A stretch of 64,000 bases of DNA, from assembly GCA_020631735.1 (NCBI GenBank), contig CM036168.1, positions 96,452,932 to 96,516,931 on the forward strand, given 5' to 3'. The number at the start of each line of letters is the position of its first letter. The first letter of the stretch is position 1. Below the pieces are notes generated by a model that did no database searches, was not told the DNA's origin, and saw nothing but the letters and a program-made list of their open reading frames with translations. This DNA is from Saccharum officinarum. Taxonomy: Eukaryota > Streptophyta > Magnoliopsida > Poales > Poaceae. The position numbers and the translations under genes are program-made. Below, one piece after another: positions 41,843 to 53,364 of this stretch.

Positions 41843-44800
41843 ATGGGCGGCGCCTCCAAGCTGCTCTCCTCCTTCCTCCTCACCTCCTCCCCGCTCCGCC
41901 TCCGACCCACCACTACCGCCGCCGCCGCGGCGCTCTTCCTCTCCCCGCCCGCGGCGGCCTCGCGCCGCCTGCTCCTGCTCTCCTCGCCCTCCCCGCCCCG
42001 CACCCTCTCCACCTCGTCCTCCGCCGCCACGTCCTCCTCCCTTCCGCACGGCTCCAGCTCGGCCTCCCCGGCGCCACCGCCCCGAGCTCCTTTCCCCGAG
42101 TGGTCCCGCCTCGTCGACCGACTTGCCGCCGCCGGGTACGGCTCCGGCGCGCCCTTTCCCGCTGACGAGCTTGCCCTCGCGTCCGGATGCGGCCTTTCGG
42201 ACGGGGCGCAGGCCGCTGTCTCCACCTGCCTTGCCTTCGCGCGCGACCGCCCTGGCCTCCTCAGGTGAAGTGAATCACTTTGCTGGCTTGGCTACCTGAC
42301 TTGGCTTTGGCGGGGTTAAAGGTCTCTTAGTTGTTGTCTTGCTGACTAATTCGGGTGTGTGTCCAGTTCGCTTCCAAGGAAGGATATGGAGGTCCTGGTG
42401 ACCAATGCGGTGCCGTCTCTGTTCAGGGACGGGGAGGCATCAGCACAGCGGCTTCGGCGCTACCTTGCTGGGGAAGAAACCGATGTATGTCATTGGGCTT
42501 CCGTTAATTGGTCACATTGCATCATTATTAGTTTGTGCTAGTAAATAATATTTGTTCAGTCATCTGCATGTTCATCAGTCTACTGGAATATGACCTTGCT
42601 CAGCTCAACACACTAAACATGGGAAAATTTTGCCAGGTCATTGTTTCAGAGAGAGCTAAAACTGTTGATATTGTTCGATATCTGCTAAGTTACACATACG
42701 GTTCTTCTGACAGCTACTCAGAAGACAAGGAACTTACTGATTCCGCTGTGAGAAATATCATGGCTGAGTTAGTCAGTTTTAGTGGTCTTTCCCAGTCTTC
42801 CACTTTTGCGGAATCAACTCCGAACCAAAGTTGCTCGAGTCAGCATGAGCGATTTTCCAGGCCTCTAGGGCAAAATATTGAAATGAAGCGAGGTGACTGG
42901 ATTTGCACAAGGTATGCCACTTCTAACATTCTTCTTTTTTTTCTTTAACATGTGCTCAATGCGCCGCATTAAAGTATGAACCTGCCCTATTATCCATCTT
43001 GCTACTAGATATGAAGCATCTAAAATGTGTACCCAGTTGTTTCCTATTTTTGCAACCTGATACTATTATCACATTAACTTGTAACTTTCTACCTGTTTTT
43101 CTATAATACTCCGTGTGTTCTTTCATCTGCTACTCATTGTTTTCATGAAAATTGCTTCACAACTTGCAGATGTAGCTTCATGAACTTTGCAAGAAATGTT
43201 AGGTGTCTTGAGTGCAATGAGCAGCGGCCAAAGAAGATGTTGACTGGTGGAGAGTGGGAATGCCCTCAGTAAGATCTGACATGCTAATTGCTAAATTATT
43301 CGTATTAAGCTTATATAACTTTGACATAGCTGACTTTGTTTTGTCCTTTTGCTAAGGTGTGATTTCTATAACTATGGGAGGAATATGTCATGCTTAAAAT
43401 GTGATTGCAAGAGGCCAGCAACAATCCCACCGAATCCTGAATCTGTTGGTGCTGGTTTAGGTGGTGTGGCACAGCTTCTTAGTGTAAAGAGTGTTGGTAA
43501 ATCTGAAATTGAGAGAAAACTCGCTGAAAATGATGAAAAGGCAGAAAGATGGTTGAGAAAAGTATCTCAACTTCATGATTCAGCTGACTTAAGTAGTCTA
43601 GCAGAAGACGAGGACTTTCCTGAGATTATGCCTATGCGCAAGGGGGTGAATAAGTTTGTGGTTAGCACGCGCAAAACACCACTGGAGAGAAGGCTTGCAA
43701 ATGCACAGTACAGCAGTAACAATAACCCTGCATCGTCGGACCCAAAGATAAGTCAAACTTTGGACAGGATACTTGGGCGTTCAACTCCTACTGCAGCCCC
43801 AAACAATCAATCTGTTACTAGTGACACACCTACTGAAGCTCCGAAGAAATCAACAGACCACCTTGGTGGCATTGATCCTGTTCCGTTTGTGCCTCTGTCT
43901 GCAGAACTCTTTGCTAAACCACAGAGTAATAATGGACAGAGCAATGGGAACGAAAAAATCAATGCAGAAGATGACAGTTCCATGGCAAATAACACAGTGC
44001 CTGTACCCGAGAGGCAAAGCACGGAATCATTAGATACCGCTGAGAAATGGTCCGAGAAAGCAGCAGAACTTGACAATGCAAAGGATTCCCCAAGTGCAAC
44101 TTCTGATGAAAATTTTCCTGAGATTATGCCAATAAGGAAAGGTGAAAACCGATTTGTTGTTAGTAAGAAAAAAGATCGCTCATTGGCATCACAACAGTAC
44201 AAAAGGCTCAGTATTCTTGAGCAGGCAGACAGTTCTGATTTTGTCCCATTTGTTCCATTTCCTCCTGGCTATTTTGCCAAGAAAGATACTCCAATAGAGA
44301 GTACTACAGACACAGGAATTGTGTCAGAAGGCAGTCAGCCAAAAGGTAACCTGAATAATGAGAACTGGAACAGAAATTACTATCAGCATCAATCACAATC
44401 TCATGGGGCACAATCTAGGCCTAGTGGTACTGCATATACTGGCACTCAGATCACAGGCAACTCCCAGGGGAACTATAATGGTGGCAGAGGTGAATCTACT
44501 TACCATGGAACTAACTTTGAACAGCAACCTTATAACTCAGGTTATAGCAACAACAGTTATTGGAGCAGTTATAACAATAACAGCAACAATGCCTGGAGTG
44601 AAAACAACAATTATAACAACAATAATGCTTGGAGTGGTAACAATTCCTATAACAGCAGTACTAGGAATGGCAATAGCAGCTACAACAGCAGTCATGGTTA
44701 TAACTACAATGGTACATGGAATGACAGCAGCAACAGTGCATGGAGCAGCAACAGCAACAATAACCAGAGTGGTTCATTTGCTGATAATAACAGTGTCAAT

Positions 44801-45163
44801 AGCAGCAGTAGTTCCATGAATGCTAATCACACGGTTCACAGTTCAGGTTATGGAGGAAACTCAAACAGAGGTTATACTGGAAAGAGCTTGGAAGGATCTG
44901 CTGTAAAGGATCCTGATCCTCTAGACATGTCCGAGGAAGCTAAGGCTGAGAGATGGTTTAGGAGGGCAGCTCAGATAAAGGACATCTCTGAGCTAGCAAA
45001 CATTCCCGACGAGGACTTCCCTGAGATAATGCCGATGAGGAAGGGGGTAAACAGATTCGTTGTGAGCAAGAGGAAGACACCATTGGAGAGGAGATTAACA
45101 TCTCCGCAATACAGAAGGAACCTGCCAATCGTCAGTTCTGAAATGGACAAAGATGCCAGCTGA
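41843..45163 (+). CDS. Chloroplast RanBP2-type zinc finger protein, VAR3/OZ1-like (five exons)
   Basis: Exons are 41843-42264, 42367-42484, 42637-42911, 43170-43268 and 43357-45163, all with GT-AG borders and matching phases, giving about 906 residues. The N-terminus (Ser/Ala/Leu/Arg-rich, few acids) looks like a plastid transit peptide. Two RanBP2 zinc fingers lie near residues 266-325: WICTRCSFMNFARNVRCLEC and WECPQCDFYNYGRNMSCLKC, both WxCx2Cx3Nx6Cx2C. A C-terminal unit with FPEIMPMRKGVNRFVVSKRK occurs three times (about 43610, 44110 and 45010). Between the last two is a stretch of about 170 residues rich in Asn, Ser, Tyr and Gly. This domain set is that of VAR3/OZ1 proteins, which act in chloroplast RNA editing and chloroplast development. 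The ATG is in a strong context (CACCATGG). The Asn-rich part is expanded by AAC/AGC codon runs. Confidence 0.9.
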
Positions 45164-46107
45164 AAGCAGAAGTATGATTGCCTGCATACCACAATCTTAA
45201 CTGCGATGCGATGCACCATTGTTACACCAAGGTATTGCTCGATACCAGTTTGTGACGATAAGCGAGCAATCAGAAACGAAAACATGAAAAATAATGCCCC
45301 AGGAAAGGTTTTTTGTATGGTAAAATTTTGTTCGCAATGACCTGGGGTTTGCTGGATTGTGTTTGCTACATGTATACTATATACACATTTCTGTTGTACT
45401 AAAAAAACTTTTTACATGCAACCCGTGCATCGGTGCGTGGCATTATCAAAGTTTTGGCTGGTCTGAGGTTACATGTGTACTGGGTTTGTTCATAAATCTG
45501 GATACTATAGTATATTCTACTAATTGGTTTTGCTGATGCAAAATATGTCTGCTTTTTAGACCACCTTTAGCAAGGTTTTTGCTAGGGCTTCCTTACCGGT
45601 TTAATCAAAAGCTCTACCAGACGTGCACACGTGAGAACAGCTTGCAAAGTTTAAACCAAGCCAAAACCGATGAAGCCGAAGCTATTTTCTCAAGTCGAAG
45701 CCACAAAAACATGGATTTCCTTAGGTTGTCCGTTATTAGTTTAGTTCAAGTACCTTATTTTTATTTCTTACCGGTATATAGTTTGAGTGAAACAAGTTGT
45801 ATGATTCTGCATTGGTCAAAAACACCATCACCGACAGATCTAAAATTTGAGTAAAAGATTACATGTTCATTTGTTTCAATGCAATTAAAAAAATTTCTTT
45901 GTATGCACAATTTAAAAAAAACTGACGATTTAAAAGACAACTCATTATAAAGGTTGCCCGTGTCCGTGTGAAGTTGTGTGCATGAGACTAATATACACCC
46001 ATGTACTGACCCTAATTGGGACAATGGTTGCAGCTCAGGAGAATACCATAGGCATTGCTGCAACACTGACAAAGTTGGGCCTGATAAGCAAGACAATACG
46101 GTGGATC
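45164..46107. other. Convergent 3' flanks of the VAR3-like and PPR genes
   Basis: Contains the 3' untranslated regions of two convergent genes. I see no further gene; small frames here have no domain. Confidence 0.55.
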
Positions 46108-47826
46108 CTAACTATTCGTCGAGCTAGCTGAATCAACAACACTACAAGCGGGCGACTTCCTCACTTCAGTATCAGCCATCCATCGCCTGACGTTCATGGC
46201 GTCGCTCCATCGATCAGCACTGGCATAAATATTGCTCAGCAACATATAGTCCCCGCTGTTACCGGGGTCTAGTTCACTGAGCTTCTTCGTGGCCACCTCG
46301 GCAACAGCCACGTTACCATGTGTCTTGCACGCCCCTAGCAGTATCCTCCAAACCACAGGGTCAGGAGCCAGGGGCATCTCACTGATGAAACTCAGCGCCT
46401 TCTCCAGCTGACCAGCACGGCTGAGAATATCGACAACGCATCCATAATGCTTCATCTGTGGTTCCAAGTTGTGAACTGATTTCATCCTTTCAAAGTGGTC
46501 AAGCCCTTCCTGAACTAATTGCCTGTTAGCACAAGCGATCAGCACACCAAGGAAAGTAACCTCATTTGGTCTGGGACCTTCAGTGAGCATACTGTAAAAA
46601 ATGTTCAGTGCCTCATCCTCAAACCCATTGTTTGCTAATCCTAGTATGATTGAGTTCCATGACAAGGTATCCTTCTCCTCCATCTCTGTGAACACTTGTA
46701 GTGCCTCCTGCATGCACCCGCACTTTGCAAACATGTCAATCAGAGAGTTCTCCATAATAGTATCAGCTTTGATATTGTTTCTCCTCACATAGTCATGAAT
46801 CCACTTACCAAGATCAAGTGCACCCAAGTGTGCGCAAGCAGAAAGTACACTGGCAATCACGACAGCATCTGGTTTCACCTTGGCTCTCTGCATCTGCCTG
46901 AAGAGCTCCAGAGAATCAGAGAAGTGACTAGCCTGCGAGTATGCGCATATCATAGAACTCCAGGAAATCAAATCTTTGTTAGGAATTTGATCGAATATTT
47001 TCTTTGCTGAGACCAAATTCCCACCCTTTGCATATGCGGTGACCATTGCATTCAGTGTCACGGTGTTCTTATCCTTCATCTGAGAAAACACCTTTTCAGC
47101 TGATTGCAGCTGCCCAATTCTACAGTAATAATCAATCAAAGTATTTCCCAAGTACACATCCACCTCAATATGATTACGCTCGATGTACCTAACCATACAA
47201 TCTGCCATGCTCCAGTCTCCTAGATGAGTGCAAGCTGAAATCACCTTGACCATAGTAACCTTATCAGCTTGCACTTCTTCAGCCTGCATTAGCTCGAATA
47301 ATGCCAATACTTTTTTAAATCTATTGCGCTGGCTGTATCCACCGATCAAGGAATTCCAGGACACGACATCCTTAACTAGCATCTCATCAAAGACAGATCT
47401 TGCACAGACCAGATCACCGCAAGCAGCATATAGATGAATCAGAGAATTGGAAACAAAGATGTCCAGAAGAAATCCAAGTTTTATAACAAGGTTGTGCATC
47501 TGTTCACCTTCCTTGGGAGCATAAGTTTTTGCACAAGCCTTCAACACGAAAGGAAATGTCAGATTGTCTGGCTTCATACCCTTTTCCTGAGCTTTCTTGT
47601 AAAAAACAATTGCATCTTTTGGTGCATCACTCTGAGCAAGCCCCCTGAGTAGAGTATTCCAAAGAAAAGTTGTTGGTGATTTGATCTGCTCAAATACTTT
47701 ATGAGCAATAACCAAATCTGATTGTTGAAGAGCATAAGATCTGATAACCTTGGACATAGCATATTGACAGTTGTGCAGACCAGAAACAACGAGATGAGCA
47801 TGGAGCTTCTTTACAGCTTCCATCAT
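46108..47826 (-). CDS. PPR protein, PLS/E subfamily (572 residues)
   Basis: A single-exon frame filled with pentatricopeptide repeats, visible as VSWNSLIGGYSQ, NTVTLNAMVTAYAKGG, DLISWSSMICAYSQ and DTLSWNSIILGLANNG about every 31-36 residues in the P-L-S pattern. Near the C-terminus PDPVVWRILLGACKTHGNV and GDYMLLSNIYA are the E motifs. There is no DYW domain. PLS proteins bind organelle RNA by a one-repeat-per-base code, and E-type members usually recruit a DYW partner for C-to-U editing. The start MMEAVKKLHAHL follows an in-frame stop; the N-terminus is not an obvious transit peptide, so the organelle is uncertain. It overlaps no neighbour and is convergent with the VAR3-like gene. Confidence 0.92.
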   Translation of the reverse strand: MMEAVKKLHAHLVVSGLHNCQYAMSKVIRSYALQQSDLVIAHKVFEQIKSPTTFLWNTLLRGLAQSDAPKDAIVFYKKAQEKGMKPDNLTFPFVLKACAKTYAPKEGEQMHNLVIKLGFLLDIFVSNSLIHLYAACGDLVCARSVFDEMLVKDVVSWNSLIGGYSQRNRFKKVLALFELMQAEEVQADKVTMVKVISACTHLGDWSMADCMVRYIERNHIEVDVYLGNTLIDYYCRIGQLQSAEKVFSQMKDKNTVTLNAMVTAYAKGGNLVSAKKIFDQIPNKDLISWSSMICAYSQASHFSDSLELFRQMQRAKVKPDAVVIASVLSACAHLGALDLGKWIHDYVRRNNIKADTIMENSLIDMFAKCGCMQEALQVFTEMEEKDTLSWNSIILGLANNGFEDEALNIFYSMLTEGPRPNEVTFLGVLIACANRQLVQEGLDHFERMKSVHNLEPQMKHYGCVVDILSRAGQLEKALSFISEMPLAPDPVVWRILLGACKTHGNVAVAEVATKKLSELDPGNSGDYMLLSNIYASADRWSDAMNVRRWMADTEVRKSPACSVVDSASSTNS

Positions 47827-48305
47827 TACAAATGATCTAGTTACTAGTTAAAGAGGAGCAAGAACTGGACATGAGGTTCACTTCACCTGCTTCCTGCAAC
47901 TGCAAGGAATCGTAAGAATAGGTAAAAGGTCCAACAAACAGTTGTACTGTCGAAATAGTCATTTTGAAGATAGAAACGAGTGAACAAATACATCATGCCT
48001 TCGAGGCTTATTATCAGTACATAAAAAGAAAACAAAGTGAGATGGCACAATGGTAGCACTGAGTTAACAAATATGGAACTGCAGGCATATCATTTATGAC
48101 AATCTATTTAGCAACAAAGAAACAATAAAATTCAATTTTGTCTCTTTACATGGAAGATAAAAAGGGTAAAAAAGTGCAATAACCCACCATTAGGCTGGGA
48201 GATTTTTAATGAAGTTGGTATGCTACTGGGAGATAATTAACGTGGTAAGGTTGCAACGAAATTTTAGAGAGCTTCTCCTCTCATCAGACTGAACAATTTT
48301 GATGA
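47827..48305. other. Spacer between two PPR genes
   Basis: Leader of the upstream-starting PPR gene and 3' flank of the next one; AT-rich, no further gene. Confidence 0.5.
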
Positions 48306-49727
48306 CTACTGAATATCACCAACCAAAGCAATCCCAGGAACCTTAACAATTTTCCTCTCATCCAGTAATTTCCGTGCTTGTTCAGCATCACTGAACCTAC
48401 CAAGCTCATTAAGTACATTGGAAAACACTGCAAAATCACCTCCGGATTCTCTTTCTAAGTCTGATATCATCTTTATTGCCCTCTTCCCCATCTCAACTTC
48501 TCCATACTTACTGCAACAACCCAACAGTATCCTCCATACAATTACATTAACCTCCATAGGCAACCCTTCTATTATTTGCTCAGCCTCAGACAAACGTCCA
48601 GCCCTACCTAGCATGTCTATGATGCACCCAAAATGCTTGATCTCTGGATCTATATTGTACTCATAAACCATGCTTTTGAAAAACGCTAACCCTTGCTCTA
48701 CCAGCCCCCCATGACTGCAGGCATTGATGACACTCAAGAAGGTGATTCTGTTGGGCCTAATCCCTGCTGTTCGCATCTCTGCAAACAGCTCAAGTGCCTC
48801 AACTGACAGCCCATGCATTGCAAAAGCAGAAATTATTGATGTCCATGACACCAAGTTTCTTCTATCCAGCATTTTATCAAACACCTTTAGCGAGTTTTGC
48901 ACGGAGCCAATCTTAGCATACAAGTCTATGAGTGAATTCCCAACCCGGGCATCTGACACAATACCCTTCTTCTCACAATAGCCATGCAGCATCTCACCCA
49001 TGAGGATCCCTCCAAGATTAGATATTGCAGGAACAACTGCTAAAACAGTTATCTCACTCGGGCTAATGCCTCCTGCCATCATGTGGCGGAAAAGAGCAAC
49101 AGCCTCTGCATAAAGACAAGCACGCGTATATCCATCAATCAGCCCGGTCCATGAGACAACATTCCTGCAGGGCATCTGATCAAACAGAAGCCTCGCATAC
49201 TCAACCTCACCCCATCCAACAAAGCCAGTGATCATCACATTCCACGAAACTATGTTCTTCACCGGCATTTCACCGAACGCCTTCCGTGCTTCCACCAAGC
49301 ACCCGGACACAACATACACATTGACAAGGGCGGTGTGCACGTAGGCATGGAACTCGAACCCCTTCTGGACCACGAGCGCATGGAGCTGCGCACCGGCTCG
49401 AGGCCACCCCAGACCCGCACAGGCCTTGAGCACGAACGCGAAGGCAAATGTGTCATCAGCCAGGTGCTGGCGCGCGTACCTGAAGAGGTGCAGAGCTTCC
49501 AGGAGGAAAGGACCGTGGGAGTAGGCCTTGAGGAAGGCGCGCCACGGCGCGGGATTTCGGTCGAACACCTGATGGGCAATAAACTGGGTGTGGATTTGGA
49601 GGAGTTGGCGCCTCCTGTCTTGGTGCCTCAGGACGAGAGCAATTAGGTCGCGGAGGCGAGGGCTAGTGGCGGGACGGAATGGTAGGCTTCGCTGCCGCAA
49701 GAGGTGGGAGGGAGAGAGCCATGTCAT
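48306..49727 (-). CDS. PPR protein, PLS/E-type (473 residues), probably organellar
   Basis: I start at the ATG at 49727 (MTWLSPSHLLRQRSLPFRP); the frame opens a little earlier without an ATG. The first 40 residues are Arg/Ser/Leu-rich with no acids, as in a mitochondrial transit peptide. Repeats follow, such as NIVSWNVMITGFVGWGEV, NVVSWTGLIDGYTRA and NLVSWTSIISAFAMHG. The C-terminus has VNVIVWRILLGCCSKYGEV and FAVFSNVLNELGRFSDA, degenerate E motifs; no DYW domain. It resembles the Arabidopsis At1g09220 type from memory, which needs checking. Likely role: organelle RNA editing or processing. Confidence 0.9.
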   Translation of the reverse strand: MTWLSPSHLLRQRSLPFRPATSPRLRDLIALVLRHQDRRRQLLQIHTQFIAHQVFDRNPAPWRAFLKAYSHGPFLLEALHLFRYARQHLADDTFAFAFVLKACAGLGWPRAGAQLHALVVQKGFEFHAYVHTALVNVYVVSGCLVEARKAFGEMPVKNIVSWNVMITGFVGWGEVEYARLLFDQMPCRNVVSWTGLIDGYTRACLYAEAVALFRHMMAGGISPSEITVLAVVPAISNLGGILMGEMLHGYCEKKGIVSDARVGNSLIDLYAKIGSVQNSLKVFDKMLDRRNLVSWTSIISAFAMHGLSVEALELFAEMRTAGIRPNRITFLSVINACSHGGLVEQGLAFFKSMVYEYNIDPEIKHFGCIIDMLGRAGRLSEAEQIIEGLPMEVNVIVWRILLGCCSKYGEVEMGKRAIKMISDLERESGGDFAVFSNVLNELGRFSDAEQARKLLDERKIVKVPGIALVGDIQ

Positions 49728-50094
49728 GGAGGTAGTAGTGCCCAAACGTTCCTCTAAGCAAGCATCAAATGCTAGAAATCAGTAAATCAGGATCACTGCG
49801 CACTGCAAGCATGGTGAATTCGGCGACGCAGCAAAGGGCGCGCGCACCTTGAGAGGCGTCGCGGAGGGTAGTAGATGCCGGCGTGGATGACCTCGCTGTT
49901 GCGGGAACTGGTGCCGGAGCAAAGGGCCTCGAGGCTCGAGATCGACCTCAGGCCTCAGCTTCCTTCTCCAGCGCCGTACAATTCCAAGGCGGGACGAAAG
50001 TTTAGTCTTGGCGGCTTGGCCTTTGGGGACAAGCGACGTTCCATGACAATATAACAGCACTCTGACACAGCGGGCGGCGGCCAGTTCCTCCTCG
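49728..50094. promoter_or_regulatory. Shared divergent promoter of two PPR genes
   Basis: Only 367 bp separate the start codons of a minus-strand and a plus-strand PPR gene. The DNA is GC-rich without a clear TATA box, as is common for housekeeping-type organelle genes. Both leaders and promoters must lie here, unless 5' introns extend elsewhere. Confidence 0.6.
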
Positions 50095-51645
50095 ATGTTG
50101 CGCAGAGTGCTTGCGAGAGCGATCCCACTCTCCTCCGCCTCCTACGGGTTCCCCAAACCGCTAAGCCCTCTCCTCCGCATCGGTGGACCGCGCCTAGCCA
50201 CTTCTTCCGGGGACCCTGTCGCGGACGGTGGCATCGGCGGCGAAGATGACCCTTTCTCCTTCCCGGACCACTACCACAAGCAGCTCCCGCCCGATGTCGC
50301 CCGAGGGGTGGACGCCGTCGTAGCAGCTGCCGAGGCCACCGGCTCCAAGGCCGCGGACGCCGCGCGGGCCCTCGACGGGTGCGGCGCCGAGGCGTCCGAG
50401 CCGCTCGTGGTGGCCGCGCTGTCGCGCCTCCGCAACAGCTGCGCCGCCGCTCATGCCGCGTTCCGGTGGGCCGCGGCGCAGCCCGGGTACGCGCCGGGGC
50501 GGCGCGCATGCCACTCCATGCTCGCCATCCTCGCCAAGCACCGCCGCTTCGACGCTGCGCGCGCCCTGCTCGACGAAATGCGCCGCGCGTCGACGGCGTC
50601 TCCGGCCGCGGTACTCCTCCTCATCCGGCGCCACTGCGCCGCGAGGGACGTCGCGGGCGCCGTCGCTGCCTTCCGAGCGCTCCCGAGCTTCGGATTTGAC
50701 ACTGGCGTCGCCGAGTTCCATGGCCTCCTGAGCGCGCTTTGCCGGTACAAGAACGTGCAGGACGCGGAGCATTTGCTGATATCCTGGGAGAAGGAGTTCC
50801 CCTTCGAGACCAAGAGCTTCAACATCGTCCTCAACGGGTGGTGTAACATTGTCTGCAGCTTGCGCGAGGCGAAGAGGTTTTGGAGCTCCATGGAGAGAAA
50901 GGGCATTGACAGGGATGTTGTGTCGTATGGGAGTATGATCTCCTGCTTCTCAAAAGCCGGGAGCCTCGACTCAGTCATGAAACTCTTTAACCGCATGAAT
51001 GAGGCTGGGGTTTCCCCTGATCGGAAAGTGTACAATGCTATTGTGTTTGCGCTAGCCAAGGGTCGGTGTGTGAAGGAGGCAAAGATGCTTGTCAGGACTA
51101 TGGAGGAGAAGCAGGTTGCCCCAGACACAGCCACTTTTAACTCTCTCATTGGCCCCCTTTGTAAGGCTCGTCAGGTTCAGGAGGCAATGGAAATGTTTGA
51201 TGCTATGTTAGCAAGGGGGCTGTCTCCTTCATTAAGGACCTTTCATGCGCTGCTTAATGTGGCTAGGAACTCTACTGAAGTGTTTGATCTCTTGGATAAG
51301 ATGAAACAGTTGCAGTGTGAGCCAGAGATGGACACTTACATTATGTTGATCAGAAAATTCTGCCGGTGGAGACAGCATGAGAGTGTGGAGAAGTTGTGGA
51401 GTGCAATGCCTGCAAATGGGCTGAGCCCTGACCGGAGCGCGTACATTGTGTTGATACATGGTTTATTCCTGAACGGAAGACTAGAGGAGGCAGCAAAGTA
51501 TTATGAAGAGATGAAAAGTAAGGGCTTTTCGCCAGAGAAAAAGACTGAAGAAATGATAACGGCTTGGCTTGAAGGCAGAGAGCTTGCCAAGGCGTCAGTT
51601 AGCTCTAAGAGTGGTTCAGTGTCTCTCAAGCTTCCCAAAAAGTGA
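50095..51645 (+). CDS. PPR protein, P subfamily (516 residues), probably mitochondrial
   Basis: Single exon. The N-terminus (MLRRVLARAIPLSSASYGF) is a good mitochondrial targeting signal, followed by a linker to about residue 100. From about residue 135 there are plain 35-residue P repeats, such as VVSYGSMISCFSKAGSLDSV, KVYNAIVFALAKGRC and ATFNSLIGPLCKARQVQEA. It ends with a basic Ser-rich tail, with no E or DYW domain. P-type proteins bind organelle transcripts for stability, splicing or translation. The first 700 bp are much more GC-rich than the rest, a normal 5'-3' gradient of grass genes. It is divergent with the gene at 48306-49727. Confidence 0.92.
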   Translation: MLRRVLARAIPLSSASYGFPKPLSPLLRIGGPRLATSSGDPVADGGIGGEDDPFSFPDHYHKQLPPDVARGVDAVVAAAEATGSKAADAARALDGCGAEASEPLVVAALSRLRNSCAAAHAAFRWAAAQPGYAPGRRACHSMLAILAKHRRFDAARALLDEMRRASTASPAAVLLLIRRHCAARDVAGAVAAFRALPSFGFDTGVAEFHGLLSALCRYKNVQDAEHLLISWEKEFPFETKSFNIVLNGWCNIVCSLREAKRFWSSMERKGIDRDVVSYGSMISCFSKAGSLDSVMKLFNRMNEAGVSPDRKVYNAIVFALAKGRCVKEAKMLVRTMEEKQVAPDTATFNSLIGPLCKARQVQEAMEMFDAMLARGLSPSLRTFHALLNVARNSTEVFDLLDKMKQLQCEPEMDTYIMLIRKFCRWRQHESVEKLWSAMPANGLSPDRSAYIVLIHGLFLNGRLEEAAKYYEEMKSKGFSPEKKTEEMITAWLEGRELAKASVSSKSGSVSLKLPKK

Positions 51646-52704
51646 CAAGTTTAAGGTTATCCCTTAAGGGCAATTCATAAAAGAAATGAAACAAGATAGG
51701 AGGGCGCTATTGTTATTCTTGAAGAACTGCTAAAAGTTCAAAGAGATATTTTGCTGCACAGGAAATGGGTGCTACTGTGTGTTAGGCCTAGTTGTTTTTC
51801 ACTTTATTGATAAGTTGAAAATTGGAATTACAATGCCAAGGCATGTCCAACTTGTTCAAACATACAAGTTGCATGTGATTTGCTGTATTTATTGACATTT
51901 ACATTTTAGTCTGCACCCTGCACTGACTACATGCTCAATTATTGGCATACAAAACCTATCCTGAGGCATGGAGGGCTCATGCCTGCTGAATACTTCCATT
52001 AATGTCGAAGGGGCACTACAGTTTCATTTTGCAGAAGGAAATCAGGGAAAATGAGATGAAGATTTTGCTGTCATGTTTCTTGGATGCCCCAAAGCAAAGC
52101 TGCAGATACCATCCATCAATCCATTAGCCGGTAGATTCCAAGGAGATACTTGCGCTGAGCTGCTTCCAAAATTGGACTGCCTGAGGACAAGGACATTGCG
52201 AGGGAAAGTGATCTTCGCCATTGTTCAGGAGTCAGGACCGGCATTTAACTTGTAAGCAGTTTCCACTTTCCATCATGTTCATGCTTCCTGTCACTACATA
52301 AGAAGAGAAGAAATCTCTAATTGTTCATGAAGGTTAAATTTTCCGTTGGATAATGACTTCTCGAGTATTCTAATGATAAAAAAAACCCATAATGACCCAA
52401 GAAGTTATGGACTTCCTTCACATTCACTGGACGGGGTTGGTTCCTTAGCTGCTACTTATTTCTTTAGTCATTCTCTTCTGTTCAGTTCTTTTCCTGCTAT
52501 GCTACTTTGTGAAGCGACTCGTCAGACTCGAACTGGCAGACGCTGATTGGGGGCACTTGTCCTGGGACGGCAGCAGAAGTCATTATTTTGCTGTCCGACT
52601 TCTTTGATAGGATCCATAGTAGTATTAGGGTTTGTGTAGTATTGTTTGTGTGGTTGCTAACTATGCAATGGCACAAGTTTAATACCATTTGTTAGGTATT
52701 ATAG
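51646..52704. other. 3' flank of the P-type PPR gene
   Basis: Contains its 3' untranslated region. A 60-codon frame at 52073-52255 has no domain. No other gene is seen. Confidence 0.5.
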
Positions 52705-52940
52705 TTAGGGATGAAAACCGTAACTGAAAATCTTGTTTACTGGGCTTGTTTCCATATCGTTCTCATAAAGGTAATACCGTTTCCGATTATTACTGTAGAT
52801 AAATTTGGATTTTCTAAGTTCTTTCAGTACCAGTATTTTAATCGCCATTGAATAGTTAAATTGTGAAATAGGGAAAATTTCCGATTGACTGTCAATCATT
52901 TCCATATAGATATCGTTACAGACTGTTTCCGACGTGCTTT
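52705..52940. mobile_element. hAT-like terminal fragment
   Basis: Begins TTAGGGATGAAAACCG, the kind of terminus shown by many plant hAT elements, and continues with ATACCGTTTCCGATTATTAC and other CCGTTTCCG motifs. No matching opposite end was found, so it is a partial or decayed copy. Confidence 0.5.
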
Positions 52941-53364
52941 AATCCTTAATTATGGTACCATCTAGTGGCACAGTATTTGTTATGAGGACTAGAGGCATGG
53001 AATTTATTTACGTGGAATCAGGGATGTAGGCAGACCTGATGACTAAGAAATTTCGTGCCTCCAGACCATACCCAAATTCCTCATAGTACTGCCATTTGTG
53101 AATTACTAGAAAGGCCGGAACAGGTGCGTGTATTCTAACAGACTTGGTGTTTAGTTTTTTCGAACCAGGGACCTTCCCCATTTCCATTACCATGAACGGA
53201 AATACAGCTAGTTTAAGGGACAAGTTCAGGAAAGCAAAGAGACTTCAGGGTACCACCATACAAGAGGATTAAGACTCCTGACATCAGGGATGCAACCCAT
53301 GTAAAGAAACATCAACACTAACAACTAAAACCATCAGCCAACTAGTACTTCCAGGACGACTTCT

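Noticed and set aside
53008..53223. A separate small gene on the minus strand
   Set aside because: No domain or start support; likely part of the LINE 3' region.
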